A stretch of DNA of 64,000 nt from RGIG3701 sp031553595 (GTDB taxonomy: Bacteria > Planctomycetota > Planctomycetia > Pirellulales > Thermoguttaceae), in NCBI GenBank assembly GCA_031553595.1, contig JAVBLI010000009.1, forward strand, positions 387,265 to 451,264, written 5' to 3'. Of the stretch, positions 51,023 through 60,558 are shown piece after piece (position 1 is the first letter of the stretch; every line of letters begins with the position of its first letter). Both the position numbers and the translations under genes were made by a program. Below the pieces are notes generated by a model, which saw nothing but the letters and a program-made list of their open reading frames with translations, had not been told where the DNA came from and ran no database searches.

Positions 51023-52993
51023 TTATTTTTCCGCTTCCTCGCGGCGGCGGATCGTTTTTTCTTTGATTTCGAGCTGCATTTTCGCAATCGCGGCCTCGAG
51101 AGTCATGCTGCCCAGGTCGCCGGCGATGCGGTCGCGGACGGACACGTTGCGCTCCTCTTCCTCACGCTGTCCGATGATAAACATGTATGGGATGAGCTGG
51201 AGCTGGGCCTCGCGGATTTTGGCGCCGATTTTTTCGGAACGGTAATCGCCCGTCACACGCAGCCCGGCCTCACGCAATTTCTGCTCGATTTCACGCCCGT
51301 AATCCTCGTATTTCTGGCTCACCACCAGCACCCGCGCCTGCTCCGGCGCCAGCCACAGCGGAAACGCCCCGGCGAAGTGCTCGATGAGGATCCCGATGAA
51401 GCGTTCGAAGGAGCCGAACGGCGCGCGGTGGATCATGACCGGGCGGTGCGGGAGGTTGTCGGGGCCAATGTACGTCAGGTCGAAACGGTTCTCGCTGGGG
51501 AGGTTGTAATCAAGCTGCACGGTACCCAGTTGCCACTCGCGGCCGATGCAGTCCGACACGACGAAATCGGCTTTCGGGCCGTAAAACGCCGCCTCGCCTT
51601 TCGCGATCGTCAGGTTCGGAAGCTCCAATTCACGGCACACCGCCTCCAGCGCCGCCTCGGCTTTATCCCACGTCGCGGCGTCGCCGACGTATTTATCGCT
51701 GTCCGGGTCGCGGAAACTCAGCCGCACGCGGTAGTCGGTGAAGCCGAGAATGCCCAGCACGTGCTGCGTCATCTCCAGGCAGTTGCGGAACTCGTCCTTA
51801 ACCTGGTCTTCGGTGCAGAAGATGTGGGCGTCGTCCTGCGTGAAGCCACGCACGCGGGTGAGGCCGCTGAGCTCGCCGGACTGCTCGAAACGGTAAACAT
51901 TTCCGAACTCCGCCAGCCGCAGCGGCAACTCGCGGTAACTGTGCGGCCGCTGCATGTACATCGTCACGTGGTGCGGGCAGTTCATCGGCCGCAGCAGGTA
52001 CAGATCGTCCTTGTCCACCTCGATGGGGGGGAACTGGCTGTCGGCATAATACGGGTAATGCCCGGACGTCATATAAAGCCCCACCCGGCCCACGACCGGC
52101 GAATAGACCATCTGATAGCCGCGGCGCATGAGTTCTTCGTAAAGAAACGTTTCCAGCTGCCGGCGGATGGTCGCGCCTTTCGGGAGCCAGAGAATCAGCC
52201 CGGAGCCCACCCGCTGGTCGATCGCGAAGAGCTCAAGCTGCTTGCCCAGCACGCGGTGGTCACGCTTTTTGGCTTCTTCCAGTTGCGTGAGGTACGCGTC
52301 CAGCTCTTTTTTATCGAAAAACGCGGTGCCGTAAAGCCGCTGCAACTGCTGGTTATTCGCGTCCGCCTTCCAGTATGCCCCCGCGACGGACATGAGTTTG
52401 AAGGCCCCGATGGCCTTGGCGCTTGGCACGTGCGGCCCGCGGCACAAGTCCATGAACTCGCCCTGCTGGTAAAACGAAACGGTCTCTTGATCCGCCAGCG
52501 TCTCGGTCAGGTGCTCCACCTTCAGCGTCTGGCCCATGTCCTTGAGCACCTTCAGCGCCTCCTCGCGCGGCAGTTCGAGCCGCTCATACGCTTCGTCTTC
52601 CTTCACGAGTTTCGCCATTTCGGCTTCGATTTTCGGAAAATCGGCTTCCGACAACGAGTGCTCCAGGGCGAAATCGTAATAAAAGCCGTTCTCGACGGTG
52701 GGGCCGAAGGCGAGCTGCACGCCGGGGAAAAGCCGCATGACGGCACGGGCCATGAGGTGAGCCGCGCTGTGACGCATAATATCGAGCGCCTCGGGCGACT
52801 TTTTCGTGATGATTTCCAGGCGGACTTCGCCGTTTTCGGGCAGCAGCGTGTCCGCGCCCGTCAGCTCGCCGTCGACCCGCGCCGCGATGGTGGCTTTCGC
52901 CAGCCCGGCACCGATTTCGGCCGCCACGTCCATGGGCCGTACACGTTTATTGAATTCCAGCATTTTTCCGTCGGGAAGAATGACTTTCAGCAT
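51023..52993 (-). CDS. thrS: threonyl-tRNA synthetase
   Basis: 656 residues. N-terminal TGS domain (MLKVILPDGK), the editing domain with HSAAHLMARAV, then the class II catalytic core with GSGLILWLPKGATIRRQLE, RPMNCPHHVTMY (zinc Cys) and RVRGFTQDDAHIFC, and a C-terminal anticodon-binding domain. The ATG at 52993 has AAAGGA 10 bp upstream; one 18 bases further out is also in frame. A small palindrome overlaps a TATACT box upstream. Confidence 0.96.
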   Translation of the reverse strand: MLKVILPDGKMLEFNKRVRPMDVAAEIGAGLAKATIAARVDGELTGADTLLPENGEVRLEIITKKSPEALDIMRHSAAHLMARAVMRLFPGVQLAFGPTVENGFYYDFALEHSLSEADFPKIEAEMAKLVKEDEAYERLELPREEALKVLKDMGQTLKVEHLTETLADQETVSFYQQGEFMDLCRGPHVPSAKAIGAFKLMSVAGAYWKADANNQQLQRLYGTAFFDKKELDAYLTQLEEAKKRDHRVLGKQLELFAIDQRVGSGLILWLPKGATIRRQLETFLYEELMRRGYQMVYSPVVGRVGLYMTSGHYPYYADSQFPPIEVDKDDLYLLRPMNCPHHVTMYMQRPHSYRELPLRLAEFGNVYRFEQSGELSGLTRVRGFTQDDAHIFCTEDQVKDEFRNCLEMTQHVLGILGFTDYRVRLSFRDPDSDKYVGDAATWDKAEAALEAVCRELELPNLTIAKGEAAFYGPKADFVVSDCIGREWQLGTVQLDYNLPSENRFDLTYIGPDNLPHRPVMIHRAPFGSFERFIGILIEHFAGAFPLWLAPEQARVLVVSQKYEDYGREIEQKLREAGLRVTGDYRSEKIGAKIREAQLQLIPYMFIIGQREEEERNVSVRDRIAGDLGSMTLEAAIAKMQLEIKEKTIRRREEAEK

Positions 52994-53055
52994 GATACGC
53001 GATCCTTTCATAAGATTTCAGGGGATTCCCGGCGCTACGAAAGCCGGGTGCCATA

Positions 53056-53074
53056 AGAGGTATAGTATACCTCT
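53056..53074. promoter_or_regulatory. palindrome overlapping a -10-like box upstream of thrS
   Basis: AGAGGTATAGTATACCTCT, 9-bp arms around one base. On the minus strand it contains TATACT, about 65 bp before the thrS start. No good -35 box is seen. Confidence 0.4.
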
Positions 53075-53140
53075 GAATCGTGAACGCGGCTAGAGGGGGA
53101 GCGTTCGACGTGTGTGTTAGAATTTTTTTGTTTGAGTGTT

Positions 53141-53249
53141 AAAACAGCAGCCGGGAATGGAGTGAAACGCAATGACCGGATAGAAGTGGAGACATAATTG
53201 CCATTTCTATCCGGTCATTGCGTTGCGCTTCATTCCCGGCTGCTGTTTC
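53141..53249. repeat. palindromic element P1, copy F
   Basis: AAACAGCAGCCGGGAATGGA and TTCATTCCCGGCTGCTGTTT ends, inner ATGACCGGATAGAAGT and TTTCTATCCGGTCAT. The shortest and most symmetrical copy. Confidence 0.9.
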
Positions 53250-53262
53250 TCGCGGCCTCCGC

Positions 53263-54279
53263 TCATTCAGGTGCCTGGGTACCGCCGGGCATGAGATTTG
53301 TCTGGGTGCTGTTATTCATGCTTTCCACCACGCTCTGGGAGTTCATTTCGCCGGTGTTTTGCATGAAGTCCAGGACGTCGACCAGGGAGGGGGCCAGCAG
53401 GATGATCAGGGCCGCGGGGGCGAAGCAGAACATCAGGGGGAAGACGAGTTTCGTGGGGGTTTTGTTGGCCTGGGCCATGGCCATGTGCCGCCGGGTGACG
53501 CGGAGATGGTCGGCCTGCTCGTTCATCGTGCCGGACATCTGATGGCCGAGCTTCGACCCGCGCAGCAGCAGATTCGCGAACTGCCGCATCTCACGGATGT
53601 TCACCCGCTGCACGAGATCCGCGGTGGCGGCTTCCAGACTCCCGACTTCCGACTGGCGCCGCAGAATCCGCAACTCGCGGGCCAGTTCCGGGTACTCGTT
53701 CAACTGTTCCGAGACATACTCCAGACTTTCGCTGGTGGTCATACCTCCGCTGGCGCACATGCCGAACATGTCGATCGTGTCGGCCAGTCCGCGGCGAATT
53801 TCTTCCATGCGTTTTTTCTGGATGAAGTACACCGAAAGACGTGGAATGACCGAAAGCGTCACGCCGATCAGCACGCCCAGGAACAGGTACAGCGACATGT
53901 TTTTCGGCACCAGCACGCCGAGGTACATCGCGAGGAAAATCGGCACCAGCAGCAAGAGCAGACGCAGGGCGTAAATGGAGTTTCGGGCGCTGGGCTGATA
54001 AATGCCCGCCTGACGCAGCAGCTGACGGAAGTCTTTCGTTTCCTGCTCGCGCTCGGGCATGACGGCGGCCAGGGCCGGGGTGAGGTTTCCGAAGATTCCC
54101 TGCTCGTTTTCCGCGTCTTCTTCCGTATCCGTCTCCGCCCGCGGCTTCACGAATGGATACGCCACGATGAACACCACCAGCGCCGAGCCGACGCCGACGA
54201 TTACCATCGCCACCGTCAGCATCACGTGCGGCGGAACGACTTCCAGCAACTGGGCAAAAAAGGAACTGAACACGATCAT
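53263..54279 (-). CDS. tadC: TadC-type pilus assembly membrane protein (T2SF domain)
   Basis: 338 residues. Two N-terminal helices, a cytoplasmic region of about 120 residues, and two C-terminal helices form the type II secretion F fold (GLADTIDMFGMCASGGMTTS, LRGSKLGHQMSGTMNEQADH, KLVFPLMFCFAPAALIILLAP). TadB and TadC form the inner-membrane platform of the Tad (tight adherence) pilus. Last gene of the tad operon; thrS lies beyond a P1 repeat. Confidence 0.88.
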   Translation of the reverse strand: MIVFSSFFAQLLEVVPPHVMLTVAMVIVGVGSALVVFIVAYPFVKPRAETDTEEDAENEQGIFGNLTPALAAVMPEREQETKDFRQLLRQAGIYQPSARNSIYALRLLLLLVPIFLAMYLGVLVPKNMSLYLFLGVLIGVTLSVIPRLSVYFIQKKRMEEIRRGLADTIDMFGMCASGGMTTSESLEYVSEQLNEYPELARELRILRRQSEVGSLEAATADLVQRVNIREMRQFANLLLRGSKLGHQMSGTMNEQADHLRVTRRHMAMAQANKTPTKLVFPLMFCFAPAALIILLAPSLVDVLDFMQNTGEMNSQSVVESMNNSTQTNLMPGGTQAPE

Positions 54280-54313
54280 GATAAAACCTCAAGTAAGCTG
54301 CAAGCTATTTTCT

Positions 54314-54473
54314 TACCAGCCCCAAGCGTCAGCGCCGGGCACTGTGCGGCATGAACCTGTTCTTGCAGACTGTGTATAAAACCGTGAAATGCCGATATGA
54401 TAATTTTATGGAACACGGGCTGCAAGAAAACTCCCTGCTCCATAGTGCCCCGCGCTGACGCTTGGGGCTGGTA
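54314..54473. repeat. palindromic element P5 between tadB and tadC
   Basis: ACCAGCCCCAAGCGTCAGCG and CGCTGACGCTTGGGGCTGGT are exact inverted arms, with inner TTCTTGCAG and CTGCAAGAA. Only one full copy is in the window. Confidence 0.85.
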
Positions 54474-54480
54474 TCTGCGG

Positions 54481-55425
54481 CTAATACGTAATCTTCATAA
54501 TTTTCCACGCCCAGAGCGAGCCGACCAGGATCAGACAGACGGCCAGTCCGATCAGCCGCGGCCCGTACGGGTGGATCAGGAACATGCGAAGGTACTCGCC
54601 GTTCATGCCCGCCAGGAACAGCATGGCGATGAGCGTCACCACCACCAGTCCGATCATCGACAGCCGGCTTCCCGCCGAAACGGCTTTCACCAGGCTGTTA
54701 AACTCCGTGCGGTCGCGCGCCGATTTCGCCAGCCGCTCGGCCAGCAGCGCCAGGTTACCGCCCGTCTTGCGATGCACGAGCACGGCAGTGGTGAAAATCC
54801 GGAACTCGGAAACCGGAATCCGGCGGGCCATACGCTCCATCACCAGCGTGGGAGAAAGCCCCACGGCAAGCTGCTTCACGCCGTATTCGAACTCCGCCTT
54901 CAACGGCTCTTCCAACTGCTGGGCCACGTTTTCCATCGACATTTCCAGGTTCAGCCCGCTGCGCAGCGAGTCGCCGATGGCCTCCAGCGCTTCGGGCAGA
55001 TATTTCCGCATCCGCGAGATACGCCACTCGCGGCGCGACATCCAGTACGCCATCGGAATGACCATCGAAATCATTCCCGAGCCGACGCCCAGCAGGATAT
55101 TATCGGTGATGACGAAAATCGCTCCGCCGACCAGCAGCGTAAAGCCTGCCACCATCATCGACGCCGTCAGCGGGGTGATGCCCGTGTCCGCTTCTTCCAG
55201 GAGCGTGGCGAACCAGCGGTCGAAACCGGAAAGCTTACGTTTCGCCGTCAGTCGCGAGATGGCGTCCGCCTCGGCCAGCGACGCTTCCTTTTCACGCAAC
55301 TGCTCCGGCGTCAGACGCTTGCGGAACAGCGATTCCAGCATGATGAAACAGAGCATCAAAATACTGGTGATCGCCAGAAAGATGAACAGGCTCAGCAGGG
55401 GCAGCGGAATTTGTGGCAGGGGCAT
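54481..55425 (-). CDS. tadB: TadB-type pilus assembly membrane protein (T2SF domain)
   Basis: 314 residues. N-terminal helix IPLPLLSLFIFLAITSILML, two middle helices (MMVAGFTLLVGGAIFVITDN), the T2SF cytoplasmic fold with LPEALEAIGDSLRSGLNLEM and HRKTGGNLALLAERLAKSAR, and a C-terminal helix pair. It partners with TadC under the TadA ATPase. The gap to tadA (55426-55656) is longer than usual for this operon and contains a heptamer repeat. Confidence 0.88.
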   Translation of the reverse strand: MPLPQIPLPLLSLFIFLAITSILMLCFIMLESLFRKRLTPEQLREKEASLAEADAISRLTAKRKLSGFDRWFATLLEEADTGITPLTASMMVAGFTLLVGGAIFVITDNILLGVGSGMISMVIPMAYWMSRREWRISRMRKYLPEALEAIGDSLRSGLNLEMSMENVAQQLEEPLKAEFEYGVKQLAVGLSPTLVMERMARRIPVSEFRIFTTAVLVHRKTGGNLALLAERLAKSARDRTEFNSLVKAVSAGSRLSMIGLVVVTLIAMLFLAGMNGEYLRMFLIHPYGPRLIGLAVCLILVGSLWAWKIMKITY

Positions 55426-55591
55426 TTCGATTCTCCGAAAAATAAGCCGGGGCTTATGGAATATTTAAATGTATGTCTTATCATCGGCGCGGCGGCAAAC
55501 GGTCCTGCATGATATGCGTCATCCGCGGTACATGCCACCGGACACGCACAGCTTGCGCAGTTTTACAGTTTGCGTAACAGCCTGAAGCGTC

Positions 55592-55656
55592 AGGGATGAG
55601 GAATGCGAGAACGCTTGCGTCATTCCTCATTCTTTTATTCCTCATTCCTCATTATT
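55592..55656. repeat. heptamer palindrome H11 at the tadA 3' end
   Basis: GATGAGGAATGCGAGAACG, core GCTTGCG, and CATTCCTCATTCTTTTATTC continuing CTCATTCCTCATT. It ends at the base before the tadA stop codon. Confidence 0.8.
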
Positions 55657-57018
55657 TCACAGCGCCCGTTTCTCGAAAAGTTTTTCTGAAAGCAGGATTC
55701 CCTGCTCGGCCAGCCGGGGCAGGAACGCCGGGACGACGCCGGTGGCATGGAAACGCCCGCGGGCCACACCTTCCGAGGTGATACCTTCCTGGCGGAAGTT
55801 GAACAGCTCCTGAATCTGGTAATGGCTGCCGCTGTCGAAGCCCGTGATTTCGGACACGCTCATCACCCGGCGGATACCGCCCTGAAGGCGTGAAAGCTGC
55901 ACGACCAGCGTGATCGCGGAGCCGATATAACGGTGGATGACGGAAACCGGGATTTCGAAGCCCGCCATGTTCACCATCACCTCCAGACGCGAAAGCGAGT
56001 CGCGGACGCTGTTGGCGTGGATGGTCGTCATCGAGCCTTCATGGCCGGTGTTCATCGCCTGGAGCATGTCCAGCGCCTCCTGGCCACGAACCTCGCCGAG
56101 GATGATGCGGTCGGGACGCATGCGCAGGGCGTTTCGCACCAGGGCCCGAGCGGGGATTTCGCCTAGCCCCTCGTTGTTCGCCATGCGGGTTTCCAGGGCC
56201 ACGACGTGCGGACGCTGCAATTTCAATTCCGCCGAGTCTTCGATCGTGATCAGACGCTCGCCTTCCGGAATGAAGCGCGAAACGCAGTTCAGCAGCGTCG
56301 TTTTACCGGAGCCGGTACCGCCGCTGATCATGAGATTGATCTTGCCGCGGACGGCCGCCTCGAGCATGTAAACGATTTCCTGCGGGACGGAACCGTAACG
56401 GATCAGGTCGTCGATGGAAAGCGGCGTGTTCCCGAACCGGCGGATGGAAAGGATCGGCCCGGAGAGCGCCAGCGGGCGGATGATGGCGTTCACGCGGCTT
56501 CCGTCTTCCAGCCGGGCGTCGACCATCGGCGTCTGTTCGTCGACACGCCGGCCGACGCGCGACACGACGCGCTGAATGATCTGCATGAGGTGGCTTTCAT
56601 CGGCGAAACGCGTGGGCGTCAGTTGCAGCACACCGTGCTTTTCGATGAAGACCTCGTAGGGCCCATTGGCCAGGATATCCGTAATTTCGTGGTCCTGCAT
56701 GTACATTTCCAGCGGCCCCAGCCCGAACGACTCGGCCAGCAACTCGCGCAGCAGCCGCTCTTTGTCGATGTTCGCGTACTGGTCTTTTCTCGCCGCCAGC
56801 ACCCGCTCGGCAATCCGCTGCACATGCGTGATCAGGCGGTCGTCGGTCATGTCGCCCAGACGGTTGAGGTCCATCGCGTCCAGAATTTCGCGATGCACGT
56901 CGGTCTTCACCCGCTGGAATTCGACTTCCTGATCGCTGACCGGCTGGCGGATGGCACCGGAAGCCGAGAAGGACAGACTCGTGGGCGTGTTCGCGGGTTT
57001 GCTGAAAGAGGTACTCAT
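55657..57018 (-). CDS. tadA: TadA/CpaF secretion ATPase of the Tad pilus
   Basis: 453 residues. Walker A GGTGSGKTTLLN near residue 235, the Asp box ITIEDSAELKLQ, Walker B RIILGEVRGQEALDML and the His box GHEGSMTTIHAN are intact. This cytoplasmic hexamer powers pilus assembly. The ATG at 57018 has AAGGAAT upstream; the frame runs on to 57090 through a P2 repeat, which is not family sequence. P2 ends 20 bp before the start, so it could affect translation. Confidence 0.93.
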   Translation of the reverse strand: MSTSFSKPANTPTSLSFSASGAIRQPVSDQEVEFQRVKTDVHREILDAMDLNRLGDMTDDRLITHVQRIAERVLAARKDQYANIDKERLLRELLAESFGLGPLEMYMQDHEITDILANGPYEVFIEKHGVLQLTPTRFADESHLMQIIQRVVSRVGRRVDEQTPMVDARLEDGSRVNAIIRPLALSGPILSIRRFGNTPLSIDDLIRYGSVPQEIVYMLEAAVRGKINLMISGGTGSGKTTLLNCVSRFIPEGERLITIEDSAELKLQRPHVVALETRMANNEGLGEIPARALVRNALRMRPDRIILGEVRGQEALDMLQAMNTGHEGSMTTIHANSVRDSLSRLEVMVNMAGFEIPVSVIHRYIGSAITLVVQLSRLQGGIRRVMSVSEITGFDSGSHYQIQELFNFRQEGITSEGVARGRFHATGVVPAFLPRLAEQGILLSEKLFEKRAL

Positions 57019-57039
57019 GGGTTCGATTCCTTGATTGGC

Positions 57040-57109
57040 AGAGCCGCAATCGTGAGATTGCGAATAATTACGAATGATTTGTTTCCGCAATCTTACAATT
57101 GCGGCTCTG
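57040..57109. repeat. palindromic element P2, copy B
   Basis: AGAGCCGCAATCGTGAGATT and AATCTTACAATTGCGGCTCT arms. It fills the gap between the TadG-like gene and tadA, ending 5 bp after the former's stop codon. Confidence 0.82.
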
Positions 57110-57114
57110 TTTTA

Positions 57115-58701
57115 TTAGGGTGTAAAAATCGGCGTGTCCTGGACTTTCAGGGTGCTCATGGAGGTGTTGCAGCGAGGGGCGTTGAAGGCGGTGGCTGGAT
57201 TGGTGATTGCATTGATGATATTTTTGCGTTTGCCTTGATCGCATGTGATCGCATTGGTGACAACGCACGTGGGGATTAAGCTGATTGTTTTTTCGTTAAC
57301 CGTCGTAACGGAATTACCGACAGTATTCGTCGGCTGGTTTAATGAAGGATCGGCCGGACTTTCGCATGTGTGCACCCTGAAAATGATGAAATCAATGACG
57401 TGTCCAGTGTTGCCCCCCAAGTCACGGACTACAGGAAAGCAGACTAAATTCCCAGAATTCAAATAATTGTTACTGTTGACTGGGAAGGTCTTAAAGTAAG
57501 TGGCAAAGTTATCGTAATTAATCGTTGTTGCTGTAGACACTGGAGATGTTGTTGTAGTCAGCGAGCTAGGAGTGATACCCGCATAAATTGCAAAGTCGCC
57601 AACGTCCCCGTTTCCGGTGGTGTATGCTCCGGCAACTTTACATGTTGACGTGTCAAGAACACCGGTATTGGTGTTATAACTTGGAGAACCGCTGGTGCGA
57701 GTAACTGTCCAGGTCCGCTTAAACGTAAATGTGATGGTGGTTGATGCAGTGGCGACGCTTGCGTTTTCAGGGTAAAATGATTTCAAAAAAAGAGCGTCCG
57801 AGTCCTCAAATATCGATAGCGATAATGCGGTGCTCGGCGTTTTAATCCCGTCAGCATTCAACGTTGTTCGGTTAATTGAAAATACATACGGATCCAAGGC
57901 GACGTAGGACTCGAAAATATCCTGGTGCTGCTGGACATCTTCCTCCAGAGTGCCGGCAGAGGTGCCCAGGCCGGTGGTTTTAGGGCTGGCGAAGATGCCG
58001 GAAAGGAAGCCGACGTTACGGTAGCGGAAGAAATTCAATCGCGAGGTGGCGCGTTGATTGAACGCAGTGGCCGCCGGGGAGTTATCGAAAGCCGGCGTTG
58101 CCGTGCCGCCGACGATCGTCGGAGTCCAGTCGGACGGTATATTTCGCGGCGTGCTGGCCATCACCTGGCCGGTGTTGGTGTTGCCGTTTGTACCGCCGTT
58201 GATCATGATGGAAATCGTGTAAGGATTGTTGTCCGCGTTGAACCCGGCTTTGTAGATACGTGTGGCGTTAGGCTTGCTGTTTTCTGTGACCAGCTCCGCC
58301 ATACTCGTCAGTGGTGGTGTCGTTGCCAAGGCGAAATTGCTCGTAGTTGTAATATTCGCCGTCGAAACCAAGCCGGAGAGGGTGAACGGGCCACAAACAT
58401 TGTTGCCGCCAGCGTAAAGTCCCTGACTCACCACGGCGTAATCAAGCTGCGCTTTGGCCAACTCCAGCGCGACATCATCCCGCCACGGGCCTTTCAGGGC
58501 GTCCATGGTCAGCTCGGAGGTGTTGCACACGTCGCGGTTGACGACCACCATGTACTGGTAATTCCACAGGACGCCGGCCAGGGCGAAGAGGATCACCATG
58601 CAGATCACCAGCCCCAGCGTCAACACACCACGCCGACAGCCGCGGGGGCGACTGCCGGTGAGCGAGAGCAGTTGACGGCGGGGATGACGGTTCGACTTCA
58701 T
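57115..58701 (-). CDS. TadG-like pilus-associated protein
   Basis: 528 residues. A basic start, then one hydrophobic segment near 25-47 (RGVLTLGLVICMVILFALAG) with a G-x4-like cleavage area (RRGVLTLG), followed by a long extracytoplasmic region rich in Ser, Thr and Asn (e.g. TNTGVLDTSTCKVAG). Position within the tad operon and the N-terminal layout suggest a TadG or minor pilin-type role. GC content is visibly lower than in its neighbours. No von Willebrand domain recognised. Confidence 0.65.
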   Translation of the reverse strand: MKSNRHPRRQLLSLTGSRPRGCRRGVLTLGLVICMVILFALAGVLWNYQYMVVVNRDVCNTSELTMDALKGPWRDDVALELAKAQLDYAVVSQGLYAGGNNVCGPFTLSGLVSTANITTTSNFALATTPPLTSMAELVTENSKPNATRIYKAGFNADNNPYTISIMINGGTNGNTNTGQVMASTPRNIPSDWTPTIVGGTATPAFDNSPAATAFNQRATSRLNFFRYRNVGFLSGIFASPKTTGLGTSAGTLEEDVQQHQDIFESYVALDPYVFSINRTTLNADGIKTPSTALSLSIFEDSDALFLKSFYPENASVATASTTITFTFKRTWTVTRTSGSPSYNTNTGVLDTSTCKVAGAYTTGNGDVGDFAIYAGITPSSLTTTTSPVSTATTINYDNFATYFKTFPVNSNNYLNSGNLVCFPVVRDLGGNTGHVIDFIIFRVHTCESPADPSLNQPTNTVGNSVTTVNEKTISLIPTCVVTNAITCDQGKRKNIINAITNPATAFNAPRCNTSMSTLKVQDTPIFTP

Positions 58702-58735
58702 GGGATAACTTCCTGTCAGAAAAAAGCGGTCACAC

Positions 58736-59749
58736 TTACATTGCGGGCATGCTCATCAGCAGCGATTGTTTTCGCGGCCGCATGGCGGTGGTTATGATTT
58801 CTTCATCTTCCGCGGCCTCGACTCCCTCTTCCTCATCGGCGTCGCCGTTGGCATTGGAGGCGGCTTTCGCCTCTTCCACTTCGGCGTTGCTAAAAGTCAG
58901 CGTCTGCCTGCTGGTCGAGTACCACATGTCGGCCTTGGCGGACGGCGGCGTCTGGGGATGAATCTGCGGGGCGTCTTCCAGACCGAAAAGGTCCAGCGGC
59001 GCGATGGCTTCCTCGGGGCCGTTGTCCAGCATTCCACCCGAAGCGTCCTCGGCGCGGGCCAGCGTGACGCTCAGCGTGCCGTATTTTTGGGCCACGATCA
59101 TTTTATTCGCCACTTCCGGCGTGACCGCAATCGTGATGTCGGAAATGTTTTTCGCCACGCCCGGGTTATACGGGAACAGGTTGCGGTTGGTGGCCAGCAC
59201 GCGAACGTTCTTCAGCAGCGTGACCGTCGTGAGATCCTTGAGTTTTGGGTGTTTCTGGCCTGTTACCGTCAGCGAAACGTTCACATATGCGTCCGGATGC
59301 AGATACCCCGAGATGGAAGAAACCGTGTCGACCGGGATGGTCATGGCCATTTCACCCGCCTGGAGCTTGTCCTCCAGCGTGGGGACTTTCCCCAGTTCGT
59401 AGACATCCGCCTCGGAAATGGCGCTACCGGCCTGGACGATCCGGCTGGTGACCCGGCCGATGAGCTTCTCGGGGCGGGAAATGGCGCCTTCCAACTGCTT
59501 GAAACGCTCTTCAGGAATGCTGTAGGTTTGCAGATGCTCCGCCTGGACGAGGCAGTGAGGCGGGAGATTCGTCGCGGCGACGATGATATTCCGCATCGGT
59601 TCCTGCGGCAGGGCCTTGGCCGCCGGCGGCGGAGGCGGGGCCACTTCGTCCTTCTGATCCATTGCGACACGCACGCCATACGCTGAAGCGAGCCCGAATA
59701 GGATCGCACAAATTCCAAGAAAGACTGTTGCGGGACTGGCAGACGTCAT
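58736..59749 (-). CDS. cpaB: Flp pilus assembly protein CpaB/RcpC
   Basis: 337 residues. N-terminal anchor (VFLGICAILFGLASAYGV), a Pro-rich linker, then an SAF domain (IIVAATNLPPHCLVQAEHLQ) and the CpaB core (AMTIPVDTVSSISGYLHPDA, LLKNVRVLATN, ITIAVTPEVANKMIVAQKYG). It acts in the periplasm and normally stabilises the secretin. The C-terminal 90 residues are rich in Glu and Ala. It lies 34 bp before the TadG-like gene. Confidence 0.9.
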   Translation of the reverse strand: MTSASPATVFLGICAILFGLASAYGVRVAMDQKDEVAPPPPPAAKALPQEPMRNIIVAATNLPPHCLVQAEHLQTYSIPEERFKQLEGAISRPEKLIGRVTSRIVQAGSAISEADVYELGKVPTLEDKLQAGEMAMTIPVDTVSSISGYLHPDAYVNVSLTVTGQKHPKLKDLTTVTLLKNVRVLATNRNLFPYNPGVAKNISDITIAVTPEVANKMIVAQKYGTLSVTLARAEDASGGMLDNGPEEAIAPLDLFGLEDAPQIHPQTPPSAKADMWYSTSRQTLTFSNAEVEEAKAASNANGDADEEEGVEAAEDEEIITTAMRPRKQSLLMSMPAM

Positions 59750-59782
59750 TTCTATTTCTCCTCTTTGTTATGTTAATGAAGT

Positions 59783-59866
59783 GTAATGTGTAGGGTGTAA
59801 GGTGTCGGGTAATGCGGGCTAATCGTTGTTGTCAATTTTCAATGATCCATTTCGCATTACGCATTT
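59783..59866. repeat. mixed heptamer repeat H12
   Basis: GTGTAATGTGTAGGGTGTAAGG on the left and GTCAATTTTCAATG plus CGCATTACGCATT on the right. Unit types from H6, H9 and H10 are mixed, and the arms pair poorly. Confidence 0.5.
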
Positions 59867-60505
59867 TTAAAACAGGGTCCAGTGCAGGGTGCCGGTTAAA
59901 AGGAAGGCAAGGATGATCCATGTCGCGATGGCCAGGGGGATGCAGAAAGCGGCTGCCGCCTTGGGTTTTTTGGTCGCCGGGGTGTTTTTTTCGTTTGCCG
60001 AACGCGCTTTGGATTCTTCGATTCTTTTTCGTGTCTGGCGCATGGCCTTCAGCGGACCTTGCACCACCATGAGGAGAATCATCCCGATGGCTGCAAGGAT
60101 AACGCCCAGCATGAATACCAGTATGGTCCAGCGGATGCCCATCCACATGCCCAGCGCCGCCAGGAATTTGCAGTCTCCAAAACCGCCGCCGCCGACATAT
60201 GCCGGGAGGAACAGCAGGAAAAAGCCCACCCAAAATCCGAGGATCGCCCAACCGGGACCGATCGCTATAATCTGCTTCAGTACCTCGCCCATGACCGTCA
60301 GGTTCGCCGTCGAAGCGTCGCGCATCGCATCCAGGTCGAAGGGCGAAAAATAATTCCACAGGAAAACAAGCGTATGGAATACCAGCCCCGCGGCCGCGGC
60401 CGGAATGGTCAGTTTATTCGGAACCCGGCGTTCCCGGGCGTCGGTAATGGCCGCCGTGAGCGTGTATAATACGACTGCGGCAGTGAATAGGATAATGACA
60501 ATCAT
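59867..60505 (-). CDS. cpaA: prepilin peptidase CpaA/TadV (A24 family)
   Basis: 212 residues with five or six membrane helices. The two catalytic Asp are in AITDARERRVPNKLT (about residue 22) and GGGGFGDCKFLAALG (GxGD motif). It cleaves prepilins after the Gly of the G-x4-E motif. A Lys/Arg-rich loop interrupts the C-terminal helices. The likely substrates are the two pilin-like genes just upstream. Confidence 0.88.
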   Translation of the reverse strand: MIVIILFTAAVVLYTLTAAITDARERRVPNKLTIPAAAAGLVFHTLVFLWNYFSPFDLDAMRDASTANLTVMGEVLKQIIAIGPGWAILGFWVGFFLLFLPAYVGGGGFGDCKFLAALGMWMGIRWTILVFMLGVILAAIGMILLMVVQGPLKAMRQTRKRIEESKARSANEKNTPATKKPKAAAAFCIPLAIATWIILAFLLTGTLHWTLF

Positions 60506-60558
60506 GCGATATAGGGCAAAAAGTTGTTATGTTTTGAGTGACGGCATGGGAAAGGGTG

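Noticed and set aside
4601..53249. CRISPR array from the repeated AACAGCAGCCGGGAATG segments
   Set aside because: Copies are single, far apart, palindromic over 100 bp and without spacers or cas genes.
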